64,000 nt of DNA. Origin: Candidatus Schekmanbacteria bacterium. GTDB lineage: Bacteria; Schekmanbacteria; GWA2-38-11; J061. Positions 19,280-27,333 of the stretch are shown here, piece after piece; within the stretch, counting starts at the first letter, position 1; every line of letters starts with the position of its first letter. The DNA is taken from the NCBI GenBank assembly GCA_016219965.1, contig JACRJM010000015.1, positions 281,857-345,856 of the forward strand. Reading direction: 5' to 3'. The notes beneath the pieces are model-generated. The model saw only the letters and a program-made list of their open reading frames with translations, was not told the DNA's origin and made no database searches. The translations under genes and the position numbers were made by a program.

Positions 19280-19398
19280 GGCTTATTGTTAATTGTAAAT
19301 ATTTCGCAAAGTTTCTACAAAGTTTGCTTACAATATTTGTTAAACTTTTAAAATAAATAAAGACAAACTAACTTTTAAAAGCGTGGAGGAATTTAGAT
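19280..19398. other. Intergenic region upstream of the flavoprotein gene
   Basis: This 119-base AT-rich gap holds GCAAAG/GTTTGC-like short inverted repeats and A/T runs but no terminator with a T-tract and no convincing promoter. A strong GGAGGAATTTAG just precedes the ATG at 19399. Confidence 0.3.
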
Positions 19399-20310
19399 AT
19401 GGCAGAGTTACCGCTTTCGTCTAAAGCAGAAGAACTGCTACAAAAGATGCTTCTTGCCTGGCCGGCAATCATAAGGGGAAGGTGGCGCGAAAAGCTTATG
19501 ATCATTGCAAATCTCCATGCAGCAGCCAATGGGGAAAAGGAAATAAGCGCTGATACCCTGCTTAATATTCTCAATGTCTGGCCCTTTTCAGAACATAGCT
19601 GGGTAATTAAAGGCACGCTTCTTCATTTAGGTCTGATAACCAGAGAAGAAATGTTTAGAGGCAGGGAAGCTGTTCTAAAACCTACTATAAGGTTTTGGAG
19701 CACTGATGAAAGTAGCAAAATCAAGATAGCCCCTTCCGGAAAGACAAAGGTTGCTGCCATACTTGGAAGCCCTCGTAAGGGAGGGAATACGGATATTATT
19801 ATCGACGAACTGCTTAAAGGCGCTGAATCAGCAGGTGCAGAGGTTGAGAAGGTACATCTTAACAAGCTTAATATACGCTACTGCACAGGATGCGATAAGT
19901 GCAGAGACAATAACTTTAAGGGCTTTTGCTCTCTTAAGGATGACATGACGCCGGTTTTATATAAGCAGTTTCTTGAATGTGATGTTCTTATAGTCGGCTT
20001 CCCGATTTACACAGGGAGGGAATCGGCAGTTCTCGCAAATTATCATGACAGGCTTTACGGGCTGGGGAGTTTCCCGTGGGTGTTCGAGGGGAAAAAGAGA
20101 AGGGGGGCTCTTGTGGTGACATGGGGTGCTCCGAATGCAAGAGCCTTTGAGCGGATTATAGATCATCATGTGAGCCTTATGTCATGGTACGGCGTGACTG
20201 TGGAAGAAGCAGTATATGGCTCAGGGTGCACAGAGAAGGGGGTAATCGCTCAGGATAAGGAAGGATTACAAAAGACATTTGAGACAGGTAAGAGACTTGT
20301 GATGGTCTGA
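19399..20310 (+). CDS. Iron-sulfur flavoprotein-like NAD(P)H-dependent FMN reductase with extra N-terminal domain
   Basis: Residues 116-303 form a flavodoxin-like domain: the FMN phosphate loop AAILGSPRKGGNT (119-131), then CTGCDKCRD...GFCSLKDDM with cysteines 162, 165, 168 and 177, the compact CX2CX2CX8C motif typical of Isf proteins that bind a 4Fe-4S cluster and FMN. Residues 1-100 are a separate, mostly helical domain (LLAWPAIIRGRWREKLM) that vaguely resembles the small PCP_red helical domain; this is only a suggestion. Isf proteins transfer single electrons and often reduce oxygen species or quinones. The gene is convergent with the heme-Cache sensor, 20 bases away. Confidence 0.82.
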   Translation: MAELPLSSKAEELLQKMLLAWPAIIRGRWREKLMIIANLHAAANGEKEISADTLLNILNVWPFSEHSWVIKGTLLHLGLITREEMFRGREAVLKPTIRFWSTDESSKIKIAPSGKTKVAAILGSPRKGGNTDIIIDELLKGAESAGAEVEKVHLNKLNIRYCTGCDKCRDNNFKGFCSLKDDMTPVLYKQFLECDVLIVGFPIYTGRESAVLANYHDRLYGLGSFPWVFEGKKRRGALVVTWGAPNARAFERIIDHHVSLMSWYGVTVEEAVYGSGCTEKGVIAQDKEGLQKTFETGKRLVMV

Positions 20311-20330
20311 AATTAAGAAAAGATCTGAAA

Positions 20331-22031
20331 CTATTTCTTCTCTTCGGGCTTGGCAGAGTCTGTTGCTTTGCGGATGTCGATCATCTTTATTCCATCGATA
20401 TAATCAGTGGTTTCGACATCACGGATCCCCTCGACCTTCTTTATTACATCTCGAATGCGGAATGCCATTTTGAGCATATCTTTGAGCCTTCGCAGATTAT
20501 CTTCAGCGTAATTTTCAGGGTGCTTTAACATTAATTCGCAATAGCCAATTATCCCGCCTAAGGGATTATTTATTTCATGTTTTACTGTTATACCTATCTG
20601 CCCCACTGCGGAAAGTCGCTGTGCATCTATAAGGGCCTGTTCAAGCTTTTTCTTCTCAGTGATGTCTCTGAAGATTACAATTCCGCCTTTGTAATCACCA
20701 TTCTCATCCTTGAAAAGGCTGTTTGTTGAGTCACAGGGGAATATCTCTCCATTTTTTCTTTTCCACATGTTTTCATATGATCTAAGTCTGCCTGTAGTAA
20801 AAAGTTCGTTCAGGGAGTCAAGTCTTTTCTGGCGTGCTTCCGGGTCAGGTGAAGACAGAAATGCAGTATGCATCCCTATTAGCTCATTTTTATCGTATCC
20901 GATAATATTGCATGCTGCTTCATTTACATCTTTCATAATTCCTTTTTCATCTACAATCAATATTCCGTCAGCTGAGTTTTCTATTAGCTTTTCAAGAACC
21001 TGCTTTGTTGCAAGTATATCTGCAGTGTATTTCTCCCTGTTTTCTGCAACAATCCTTTCCCTGTTGATACGAAGTATAAGAATTGAACCTAAAAGAATTG
21101 TCGCGGCAATAAAAAACATAAGCACCAATGTCTGCTCAAAGTTCTTCTGATTAGCATTATCAAGCTGGGTTACAGGAGTGTTTATTGCAATAACCCATTT
21201 TTTTGAAGCAACGTTAGTGGGCATGGAAACAATATAGTTTTCATTTGAACCTTTAACTTCATATCTATATATGCCGCCATCCCCCATTAATATCTTTTTT
21301 AATGGTTCCAGTGTTTCATGACATTCATAGCATCTTTTATCTTTTGTGAATATGTTGTTGAACACCATCTCCGGGTGCCTGATCTGGCTTAAAAGAGTCC
21401 CATTTTCGTCCATCATCCATATATATCCCTCTTTCTCTGGTCTTACAGAAGCAAGGAAGTTTTGTGTCAGCCAATCCAAATCAACGTCAGCAGTGACAAT
21501 ACCTTTGAAAATTTGCCCCTTCTCTTCAATGGCAAATACAGGGACAGACACATGTATTTCTTTTTTCCCATTTTCATGGGTAAGTGAATTTGAAATATAT
21601 TTATCACCGGTTGCAAGGCATTTTTGGAAATATTCTTTAGAACTATAATCTTTGCCGAGAAGGGCGTTATTCTCTTTTGTCTCAGGCAAGATCCTGACTA
21701 ATATCCCTTTTTCATTGATATAACGTAAAGAGGTTACCCTGTCCTTCATAGAGTTAAAAAAATTGTTCGTCACTCTGTTTATTTTCGCAGTGTCGCCGCT
21801 AACAATAGGAGGAGCCATTGAAAGTGTGTGAAGGTCGCCTGAAAGGTCGTTGAAAAAATCTTCAACACGCGCTTTTACCTGACGTGCAATGATTAGCTGC
21901 CTCGTCTTAAAATCATTTAGGTGTTCTTTTTTGTTTGTATTGTAAATAGAGTATGCCATGTAAAAGGCGAAGACTTCTAATAAGAGGACGCCAGCTACTA
22001 TAATGAAAATTTTCTTTGTGTCAGCTCTCAT
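20331..22031 (-). CDS. Membrane sensor: periplasmic dCache with heme c motif, PAS, HisKA; ATPase domain absent
   Basis: The 566-residue protein has a membrane span near residues 8-28, a double-Cache-like periplasmic region (about 30-295), a second span (about 303-322), a PAS domain (about 345-455, ending in the PAC-like GGIVIFRDITEKKK) and a HisKA helix with H-box VKHEINNPLGG (His about 485). It then ends within 85 residues with no N, G1 or G2 boxes, so it cannot bind ATP as a normal kinase. The periplasmic region holds CYECH (21318-21332), a CXXCH heme c site, so it may sense redox state, NO, CO or oxygen. Start ATG 22031 was preferred over a TTG 15 bases upstream. No response regulator is adjacent. 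Confidence 0.85.
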   Translation of the reverse strand: MRADTKKIFIIVAGVLLLEVFAFYMAYSIYNTNKKEHLNDFKTRQLIIARQVKARVEDFFNDLSGDLHTLSMAPPIVSGDTAKINRVTNNFFNSMKDRVTSLRYINEKGILVRILPETKENNALLGKDYSSKEYFQKCLATGDKYISNSLTHENGKKEIHVSVPVFAIEEKGQIFKGIVTADVDLDWLTQNFLASVRPEKEGYIWMMDENGTLLSQIRHPEMVFNNIFTKDKRCYECHETLEPLKKILMGDGGIYRYEVKGSNENYIVSMPTNVASKKWVIAINTPVTQLDNANQKNFEQTLVLMFFIAATILLGSILILRINRERIVAENREKYTADILATKQVLEKLIENSADGILIVDEKGIMKDVNEAACNIIGYDKNELIGMHTAFLSSPDPEARQKRLDSLNELFTTGRLRSYENMWKRKNGEIFPCDSTNSLFKDENGDYKGGIVIFRDITEKKKLEQALIDAQRLSAVGQIGITVKHEINNPLGGIIGYCELMLKHPENYAEDNLRRLKDMLKMAFRIRDVIKKVEGIRDVETTDYIDGIKMIDIRKATDSAKPEEKK

Positions 22032-22182
22032 AATCTCAGCAGTCAATATTTAAATTGGTTGTCACTTCTCAAATACATTGATTAAATTTTACTTTACAAT
22101 AGCACTAATAGTGCAAGAAATATACTGTAATTATTTTATAATAAAATTGAATTCGATTAACGGTTTAAAGGAGAATAATATT

Positions 22183-22986
22183 ATGAAAACAGTTGTTGTG
22201 ACAGGGAGTACAAAAGGGATTGGATTAGGATTGGCAAAAGAGTTCTTGAAAAGAGAATGTTCGGTCACTTTGAGCGGCAGAAACAAAGAGAAGCTGGAAG
22301 ATGAGGTAAAGAAATTAAGCAAGGAGTTTGGACAGGACAGAGTTTTAGGGCAGAGCTGTGATGTGACAGATATTAATGAGGTACGCACGCTTTGGAATTC
22401 TGCAAAGCAGAAATTCGGGAAGATTGATATCTGGATCAACAATGCAGGCAGAGATACAAATTCAAAGGTTCTATGGGAACTGGATCCGGCAGAAATCGCC
22501 CCGACTGTAAACACGAACATAACCGGACTTATTTATGGGACTATGGTGGCATTAAAAGGTATGCTTGAGCAGGGGTCTGGCCAGATATACAGCATGGAGG
22601 GTTTTGGCAGCAGCGACATGATGCGTCCGGGTTTGACTGTGTATGGGACAACCAAAAGAGCTGTCCGATATTTTACTGAATCAATGATTGAAGAAACAAA
22701 TGATAAGCCGGTTCAGATCGGGACTCTTAGCCCTGGCATGGTAATCACGGACTTTCTCCTTAATAATCTGAAAAAGATGCCTGAAGAAAAGCGGGCAGAG
22801 GTAAAACTTATCTATAATATGCTTGCTGACAAAGTAGAAACAGTTACAGAGTTCTTAGCCAGCGAAGTCCTTAAAAATGATAAGACCGGTGCAAAGATTG
22901 AATGGCTTACAAGTGAAAAAGCAATGGAACGGATGAATTCGGATGAATATATAAACAGGGATTTATTAAGCGAATTTGGAGTCTGA
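22183..22986 (+). CDS. Short-chain dehydrogenase/reductase
   Basis: The 267-residue classical SDR has VVVTGSTKGIGLGLA (TGxxxGIG cofactor loop), DVTD, WINNAGRDTNS (NNAG), and YGTTK as the YxxxK catalytic site; the usual catalytic Ser lies in SMEGFGSSD. The SGRN after the second strand suggests NADP(H). The substrate is unknown. AAAGGAG precedes the ATG at 22183; upstream in-frame codons are AT-rich and rejected. A strong terminator follows directly, so it is probably monocistronic. Confidence 0.88.
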   Translation: MKTVVVTGSTKGIGLGLAKEFLKRECSVTLSGRNKEKLEDEVKKLSKEFGQDRVLGQSCDVTDINEVRTLWNSAKQKFGKIDIWINNAGRDTNSKVLWELDPAEIAPTVNTNITGLIYGTMVALKGMLEQGSGQIYSMEGFGSSDMMRPGLTVYGTTKRAVRYFTESMIEETNDKPVQIGTLSPGMVITDFLLNNLKKMPEEKRAEVKLIYNMLADKVETVTEFLASEVLKNDKTGAKIEWLTSEKAMERMNSDEYINRDLLSEFGV

Positions 22987-23000
22987 CGATGCGCCGCAAT

Positions 23001-23034
23001 CCCCCAGCTAATGTCTGGGGGTGTTTCATTTTGG
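23001..23034 (+). terminator. Rho-independent terminator of the SDR gene
   Basis: CCCCCAG (23001-23007), a 7-base loop and CTGGGGG (23015-23021) form a GC-rich hairpin 14 bases after the stop codon, followed by TGTTTCATTTT. It lies between the SDR and the convergent tRNA and may serve both strands. Confidence 0.8.
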
Positions 23035-23047
23035 TGAAATAAAAAAA

Positions 23048-23120
23048 TAGTCCCAACGGGAGTCGAACCCGTGTCTTCGGCGTGAGAGGCCAATATCCTA
23101 GACCACTAGACGATGGGACC
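23048..23120 (-). tRNA. tRNA-Glu (anticodon CTC)
   Basis: The reverse strand folds as a 73-base tRNA. The acceptor GGTCCCA pairs with TGGGACT (G-U at 1-72) with discriminator A. The D arm has GTCTAGTGG, the anticodon arm TTGGC/GCCGA encloses CTCTCAC with CTC at positions 34-36, and the T arm ACGGG-TTCGACT-CCCGT is canonical. The overall sequence resembles bacterial tRNA-Glu. CCA is not encoded, and a T7 run follows. Confidence 0.95.
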
Positions 23121-23137
23121 AAAATGCTCACATGCTA

Positions 23138-23164
23138 TTAATAGAAATTAACCCCTTATGTCAA
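23138..23164 (-). promoter_or_regulatory. Candidate promoter of tRNA-Glu
   Basis: On the reverse strand TTGACA (23164-23159) is followed after 15 bases by TATTAA (23143-23138), or after 17 by TTAATA. Transcription would begin about 10 bases before the tRNA 5' end at 23120. Confidence 0.5.
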
Positions 23165-23279
23165 TATAGAAAATAGGTAAAATTTTTTTTGACGTAAAAT
23201 AAAGAGTGTAGTAGTTGAAAGAAGATCTGTTATTTTCAGCAGATAAATCTTATCAGTTATAGTATACGGAGGGAAAGGT

Positions 23280-24281
23280 ATGAGAAAGTGTATTGTCTTT
23301 ATCGCAGTTCTGTTTCTTGTGCTTCTTGCAGGCAGAGGCTTTGCGGATGAAAGGGCAGGTATATTGCTTCTCGAGCATGGCGGGGATCAGGAATTTAATG
23401 AAGGCGCAGAAGAGCTTCGTGATGCTGTAAGATCTGCAACAGGTGTTCCTGTAGAGCTCGGTTATGTATGCTGTGTCACGTGGGGGAACTCCGGAAGCAT
23501 GCAGTATGCAGTAAACAAGCTTGCAAAACAGGGGGTGACCAAAGTAGTGGCAATTCCCGCGTTTGTGCATAGCAAGGATAACGGGCTTCTTTCAAGGGCA
23601 CACAACATACTGGGTATAGGTCCTGTCGGGACTCCTCCTTTTAACAAGGAAATGACAGGAGCGCCTCTCAAGTTTGCCTCGGTCCCTCAAAATATGACAT
23701 TTGCAGTAACAGATGGCTGGCGCGGAGATGAACTTATTGCAGGTATCCTTTTGGACAGGGGAAAGGATATAAGTAAGAATCCCAAAGAAGAAACATTGTT
23801 CGTACTTGACCATGGCGCAACTTATGATTGGGAAATGCCTGAGTATGATAAGACACTTAATGAACTGATAGAAACAGTGAAGTCAAAGTCCCCTTATAAG
23901 AGAGTCGCCTACGGGTACTGGAGGGATGATGCTGACAAAGAGATAAAAGTTGTACAGAAAGAGAAGATAAGAAATACCATTGCTGAGGCGTCAAAAGACA
24001 GCAAAGTCCTTGTTGTCTGTGCACAGACACAGGACATAAGGTCAATGAAGCCGAATGGAAAATGGATCAAGGAGCTTTCAGGACTAACCTTTGATTTCAA
24101 CAGCCACGGACTTAACCGCCACCCGAACTTTGCACTCTGGTTTAAGAAAAAGTTCAACGAAGCCATGGCAACAGGTCAGTTCGTAAAATCAGATCCTTCA
24201 AAATATAATCAGGTCGCAGAAATCCCTGCACATTCCGGGATGCAAGGAATGGAAGGAGTGCAAGGCGGACATAAGATGTAA
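23280..24281 (+). CDS. Exported CbiX/SirB-like (chelatase-fold) protein with Met/Gly/His-rich tail
   Basis: The 333-residue protein has a signal peptide (MRKCIVFIAVLFLVLLAGRG, cleavage near FADE) and then AGILLLEHGGDQEFNEGAE, which resembles the metal-binding opening of sirohydrochlorin chelatases (LLVGHGS). AIPAFVHSKDNGLLSRAHNIL matches the second strand region. The fold is probably duplicated, as in CbiK, but the catalytic His pair is not fully conserved, and the C-terminus (HSGMQGMEGVQGGHKM) looks suited to Cu or Co. An exported location fits periplasmic CbiK-like metal or haem binding rather than cytosolic corrin synthesis. GGAGGG precedes the ATG. No cobalamin genes are adjacent. Confidence 0.7.
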   Translation: MRKCIVFIAVLFLVLLAGRGFADERAGILLLEHGGDQEFNEGAEELRDAVRSATGVPVELGYVCCVTWGNSGSMQYAVNKLAKQGVTKVVAIPAFVHSKDNGLLSRAHNILGIGPVGTPPFNKEMTGAPLKFASVPQNMTFAVTDGWRGDELIAGILLDRGKDISKNPKEETLFVLDHGATYDWEMPEYDKTLNELIETVKSKSPYKRVAYGYWRDDADKEIKVVQKEKIRNTIAEASKDSKVLVVCAQTQDIRSMKPNGKWIKELSGLTFDFNSHGLNRHPNFALWFKKKFNEAMATGQFVKSDPSKYNQVAEIPAHSGMQGMEGVQGGHKM

Positions 24282-24287
24282 ATTGCT

Positions 24288-25223
24288 TTATTTTTTTCTC
24301 AGAATCTGCAGTACATCATTCATGTCATCCGGCATCGGTGAGTCGAACTCAAAAGACTTGCCGGTGCGGGGATGAATGAATCTCAGAAAATGTGAATGTA
24401 ATGCCTGGCGTTTGATCTTTATCCCTAAGCTCTGCTCTGATTCCGCAAATCCTTTTCCATAAACAGAATCCCCGATTACAGGACATTTGATGCTTTTAAG
24501 ATGCACTCTTATCTGATGGGTCCGTCCGGTTTTAAGTGTAAGCTCAAGAAGAGCGTGACTTTTAAAGCGTTCAATCACTTTGTAAAAGGTTATGGCTTCC
24601 CTGCCTCCTTCTTTGACAACTGCCATCTTCTTTCTGTCCGTACGGCTTCGTCCGATCATTTTATCTATCTTTCCTTCATCCTGCGGCGGAGTTCCGTGGA
24701 TTATGGCAAAATATTTCCGTGTAAGGGATTTATCTTTTAGCTGTTTTGAAAGATTGATGTGCGCCAGATCATTTTTTGCAACGATCATAAGCCCCGATGT
24801 ATCCTTGTCTAATCTGTGGACGATTCCTGGCCTCAGCTTTCCTCCAATACCGGAAAGATCCTTGCAGTGATGGAGTAGTGCATTTACCAATGTCCCCGTG
24901 TAATTGCCTGCGGCGGGATGGACAACCATGCCGGCAGATTTGTCTATTACAAGCAGGTCTTTATCCTCATATTTAATATTGATTGGTATTTCTTCAGGGA
25001 TTGCAGAAAGCTCGTCCAGCTCGGGAAGCGTTCCTGTTATTATTTCTCCAGCTTTCACCTTATGGCTCATTTTAGATAAAGCCGAGTTTACTTTTATGTC
25101 TCCATTTTTTATGAGACGCTGAATAGCAGCGCGGGAGAGCTCCGGAGCTTTTGAATGTATTAAACTGTCAAGGCGTTCTCCGGTATCTTGGTTTAAAACA
25201 GTGATTTTGATATTTTTATTCAT
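24288..25223 (-). CDS. rluD: RluD-family 23S rRNA pseudouridine synthase
   Basis: The 311-residue protein has an N-terminal S4 RNA-binding domain (RAAIQRLIKNGDIKVN) and the RsuA/RluA catalytic domain: GIVHRLDKDTSGLMIVAK with the catalytic Asp in HRLD, then KTGRTHQIRVHLK and VIGDSVYG. RluD-type enzymes make pseudouridines in helix 69 of 23S rRNA. The match to all canonical motifs makes this the better RluD candidate of the two paralogues in the window. It is convergent with the CbiX-like gene, with a gap of 6 bases. Confidence 0.9.
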   Translation of the reverse strand: MNKNIKITVLNQDTGERLDSLIHSKAPELSRAAIQRLIKNGDIKVNSALSKMSHKVKAGEIITGTLPELDELSAIPEEIPINIKYEDKDLLVIDKSAGMVVHPAAGNYTGTLVNALLHHCKDLSGIGGKLRPGIVHRLDKDTSGLMIVAKNDLAHINLSKQLKDKSLTRKYFAIIHGTPPQDEGKIDKMIGRSRTDRKKMAVVKEGGREAITFYKVIERFKSHALLELTLKTGRTHQIRVHLKSIKCPVIGDSVYGKGFAESEQSLGIKIKRQALHSHFLRFIHPRTGKSFEFDSPMPDDMNDVLQILRKK

Positions 25224-25280
25224 GTAATTAATATAATTAAGAATGTAATTATAAAGCTACTATAATTTAATAGAACGTGT

Positions 25281-25286
25281 TATAAT
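25281..25286 (+). promoter_or_regulatory. -10 box TATAAT giving a likely leaderless mRNA
   Basis: A perfect TATAAT lies 6 bases before the ATG at 25293, so transcription should begin at the start codon. There is no Shine-Dalgarno, and the -35 region at 17-base spacing (TACTAT) is weak. Confidence 0.45.
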
Positions 25287-25292
25287 AAAAAA

Positions 25293-26264
25293 ATGCGTGG
25301 ACTATATTTTGACAAGAACCTGAGTTTTAGAAGCGACCTGCCGCTGCCTGTAGCAGAGAAGGGTACGTCCCTTGTAAAGATTATCAAGGCCGGAATCTGC
25401 AATACTGACATCGAGATAACAAAGGGATATTTGGGATTCGATGGAGTTCCCGGGCATGAGTTTGTAGGGATTGTAGAGGAGTCTTCAAACAGGAAGTTAC
25501 AGGGCAAAAGGGTTGTGGGCGAAATAAACATTCCCTGCGGGAAATGCACATACTGCAGAAAAGAACTGGGCAATCACTGTTCTAAAAGGCAGGTCCTTGG
25601 AATAGCTAATAAATGGGGATGCTTCGCTGAGTATATTACGCTTCCAGATGAAAACCTTCACCTGATCACGAACATAAGCGATGAAGAGGCTGTTTTCGTC
25701 GAGCCTCTTGCAGCATGTCTCGAAGTGCTACGGCAGACAGTAATAAAACCAAATGCAAGAGTCGGGATAATAGGCGACGGCAAACTTGGTTTGTTGATGG
25801 CTCAGGTCATGTTGTTGAAGACCAAGAGCGTAATACTTGTAGGCAAACATAAGGTAAAACTCAATGTAGCTTCAAAGCTTGGAATAAGCACGATTGATAT
25901 AGCTCAGGCTAAACCATTGCAATCTCTGAAAGATAAAAAACTGGATGTATTGATTGACTGTGCGGGAAACACATCAGGCCTTGAAATGGCTATTGAGCTT
26001 GTAAAACCTCGTGGAGTAATAGTTTTAAAAAGCACGGTTGCCAGCTCGTACAATATCAACCTTGCACCTCTGGTGGTTAACGAAGTTACGGTTGTTGGTT
26101 CAAGGTGCGGCCCCTTCGAAGACGCAATCAAGATACTTGCCGGGAAAAAAGTAAAAATATCTCATCTCATCTCGCAAGTATTCCCGCTTTCTCAGGGTGT
26201 AAAGGCCATTGAGGCTGCAAAAGAAAAGAATGTAATAAAGGTACTCATTGATGTAGCAAAGTGA
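25293..26264 (+). CDS. Zinc-dependent medium-chain dehydrogenase/reductase
   Basis: The 323-residue MDR has the catalytic zinc ligands in AGICNTDIE (Cys) and PGHEFVG (His-Glu), the structural zinc loop PCGKCTYCRKELGNHC with four cysteines, and the Rossmann motif VGIIGDGKLGLLMA. It would oxidise an alcohol or polyol with NAD(P). It is shorter than most MDRs (about 340-350). It lies between two convergent RluD paralogues, and a second MDR with the same architecture is at 55.6 kb. The substrate is unknown. Confidence 0.87.
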   Translation: MRGLYFDKNLSFRSDLPLPVAEKGTSLVKIIKAGICNTDIEITKGYLGFDGVPGHEFVGIVEESSNRKLQGKRVVGEINIPCGKCTYCRKELGNHCSKRQVLGIANKWGCFAEYITLPDENLHLITNISDEEAVFVEPLAACLEVLRQTVIKPNARVGIIGDGKLGLLMAQVMLLKTKSVILVGKHKVKLNVASKLGISTIDIAQAKPLQSLKDKKLDVLIDCAGNTSGLEMAIELVKPRGVIVLKSTVASSYNINLAPLVVNEVTVVGSRCGPFEDAIKILAGKKVKISHLISQVFPLSQGVKAIEAAKEKNVIKVLIDVAK

Positions 26265-26285
26265 TTTGTCTTGCCAAGCCGATAT

Positions 26286-27245
26286 TTATTTTGTTTCTAT
26301 AAGTCTTGCCATGTAATCTTCAAAATCCTCAGGTACCGGTGCAGTGACCTCTAATGCTGATATTTCATTTCTTTTGGGAATACATATCTTCCATGCATGA
26401 AGGAGGTGGCGCGAAGGTGCCAGTGTGTCTGCCTTCTTTTGGCGGTGCGATTGATAAAGACTGTCTCCAGATATGGGATGATTGATTGATGCAAGATGGC
26501 ATCTTATCTGGTGCATTACAGCGGACTTGATAGTGACTTCAAGAAGCGAATAGCCGTTGAATGATTTTGCGACCTTGTAAGTTGTCTCAGCCTCATAGAT
26601 TTTTCCTCCCTCTTCATCTTTTGATGAAAGACAGGCTTTCATTTTTCTTTTATCTTTCTCATGGTGTCTGATGGAAGAAGTTATGACTCCATTTTCTTCA
26701 GGTTTGCCGAGGACTAGTGCAAGATAGGTCTTTATGATTAACCTGTCTTTCATCATTGCTCTCATCCTTGCAAATGTTTCTTCATTCTTTGCTGCCATCA
26801 AAAGCCCTGATGTATTGATGTCGAGACGATGGAGGATTGCAGGCTCAAGGGGCGAATAGCCAAAGCCTGACGCCTCGGGGCATAGGTTAAGTATAAAGTT
26901 TACAACCGTGTTATTTTCAAGGGGAGCCAGAGGATGTGAGGGCATTCCGGCAGGCTTGTTTACGATTATGAGATTTTTATCCTCATATACGATATCGATT
27001 AAAATGGAAGGATTTGCTGAGGGGAACATGTCAGATGGCTCAGGCATTTCTTTTATCTCAATATTATCTCCCTCACTTAGCATTATGCCTTTCTTGCCGG
27101 CTTTTCCGTTTACAAGTATAAACCCTTTGGTAATGGTTTCCTGAACAGTCCTTCGCGAAATATGAGGGAACAGGATGGCTATGAATTTATCAAGACGTTC
27201 CCCTGAATCTGTTTTTCCGACAGTGAGTATTTTATTAGTTATCAT
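26286..27245 (-). CDS. Second RluA/RluD-family pseudouridine synthase (divergent)
   Basis: The 319-residue protein has an N-terminal S4 domain (RTVQETITKGFILVNGK) and the catalytic PAILHRLDINTSGLLMAAKN with the HRLD Asp. The usual GRTHQIR is replaced by SAVMHQIR, while ISGDSLYQ is kept. This points to an active-site-competent paralogue with altered RNA contacts; its target may be a different rRNA or tRNA site. It ends 21 bases from the dehydrogenase gene on the opposite strand. No clear ribosome site precedes the ATG at 27245; a long stem-loop lies 28 bases upstream. Confidence 0.85.
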   Translation of the reverse strand: MITNKILTVGKTDSGERLDKFIAILFPHISRRTVQETITKGFILVNGKAGKKGIMLSEGDNIEIKEMPEPSDMFPSANPSILIDIVYEDKNLIIVNKPAGMPSHPLAPLENNTVVNFILNLCPEASGFGYSPLEPAILHRLDINTSGLLMAAKNEETFARMRAMMKDRLIIKTYLALVLGKPEENGVITSSIRHHEKDKRKMKACLSSKDEEGGKIYEAETTYKVAKSFNGYSLLEVTIKSAVMHQIRCHLASINHPISGDSLYQSHRQKKADTLAPSRHLLHAWKICIPKRNEISALEVTAPVPEDFEDYMARLIETK

Positions 27246-27272
27246 TATTTGCGTATGTCATTTGTATATATC

Positions 27273-27333
27273 AGCGGCGGCAGTCTGCATTTCGCTTCAA
27301 ACTTCAGGCGCCCTTATGCAGACCGCCGCCGCT
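27273..27333 (-). other. 18-bp stem-loop in the leader of the second RluD paralogue
   Basis: Arms 27273-27290 (AGCGGCGGCAGTCTGCAT) and 27316-27333 pair over 18 positions around a 25-base loop. The only forward-strand mismatch (A/C at 27282/27324) becomes a U-G pair if the reverse strand is transcribed, so an RNA of the rluD-like leader would pair fully. It stands out as GC-rich in an AT-rich gap. It could be a regulatory leader structure, a terminator or a mobile palindrome. Confidence 0.5.

Noticed and set aside
20311-20330. Frameshifted ATPase domain downstream of the heme sensor
   Set aside because: Only 20 bases separate the sensor stop from the convergent flavoprotein gene, so there is no room for a lost HATPase domain.
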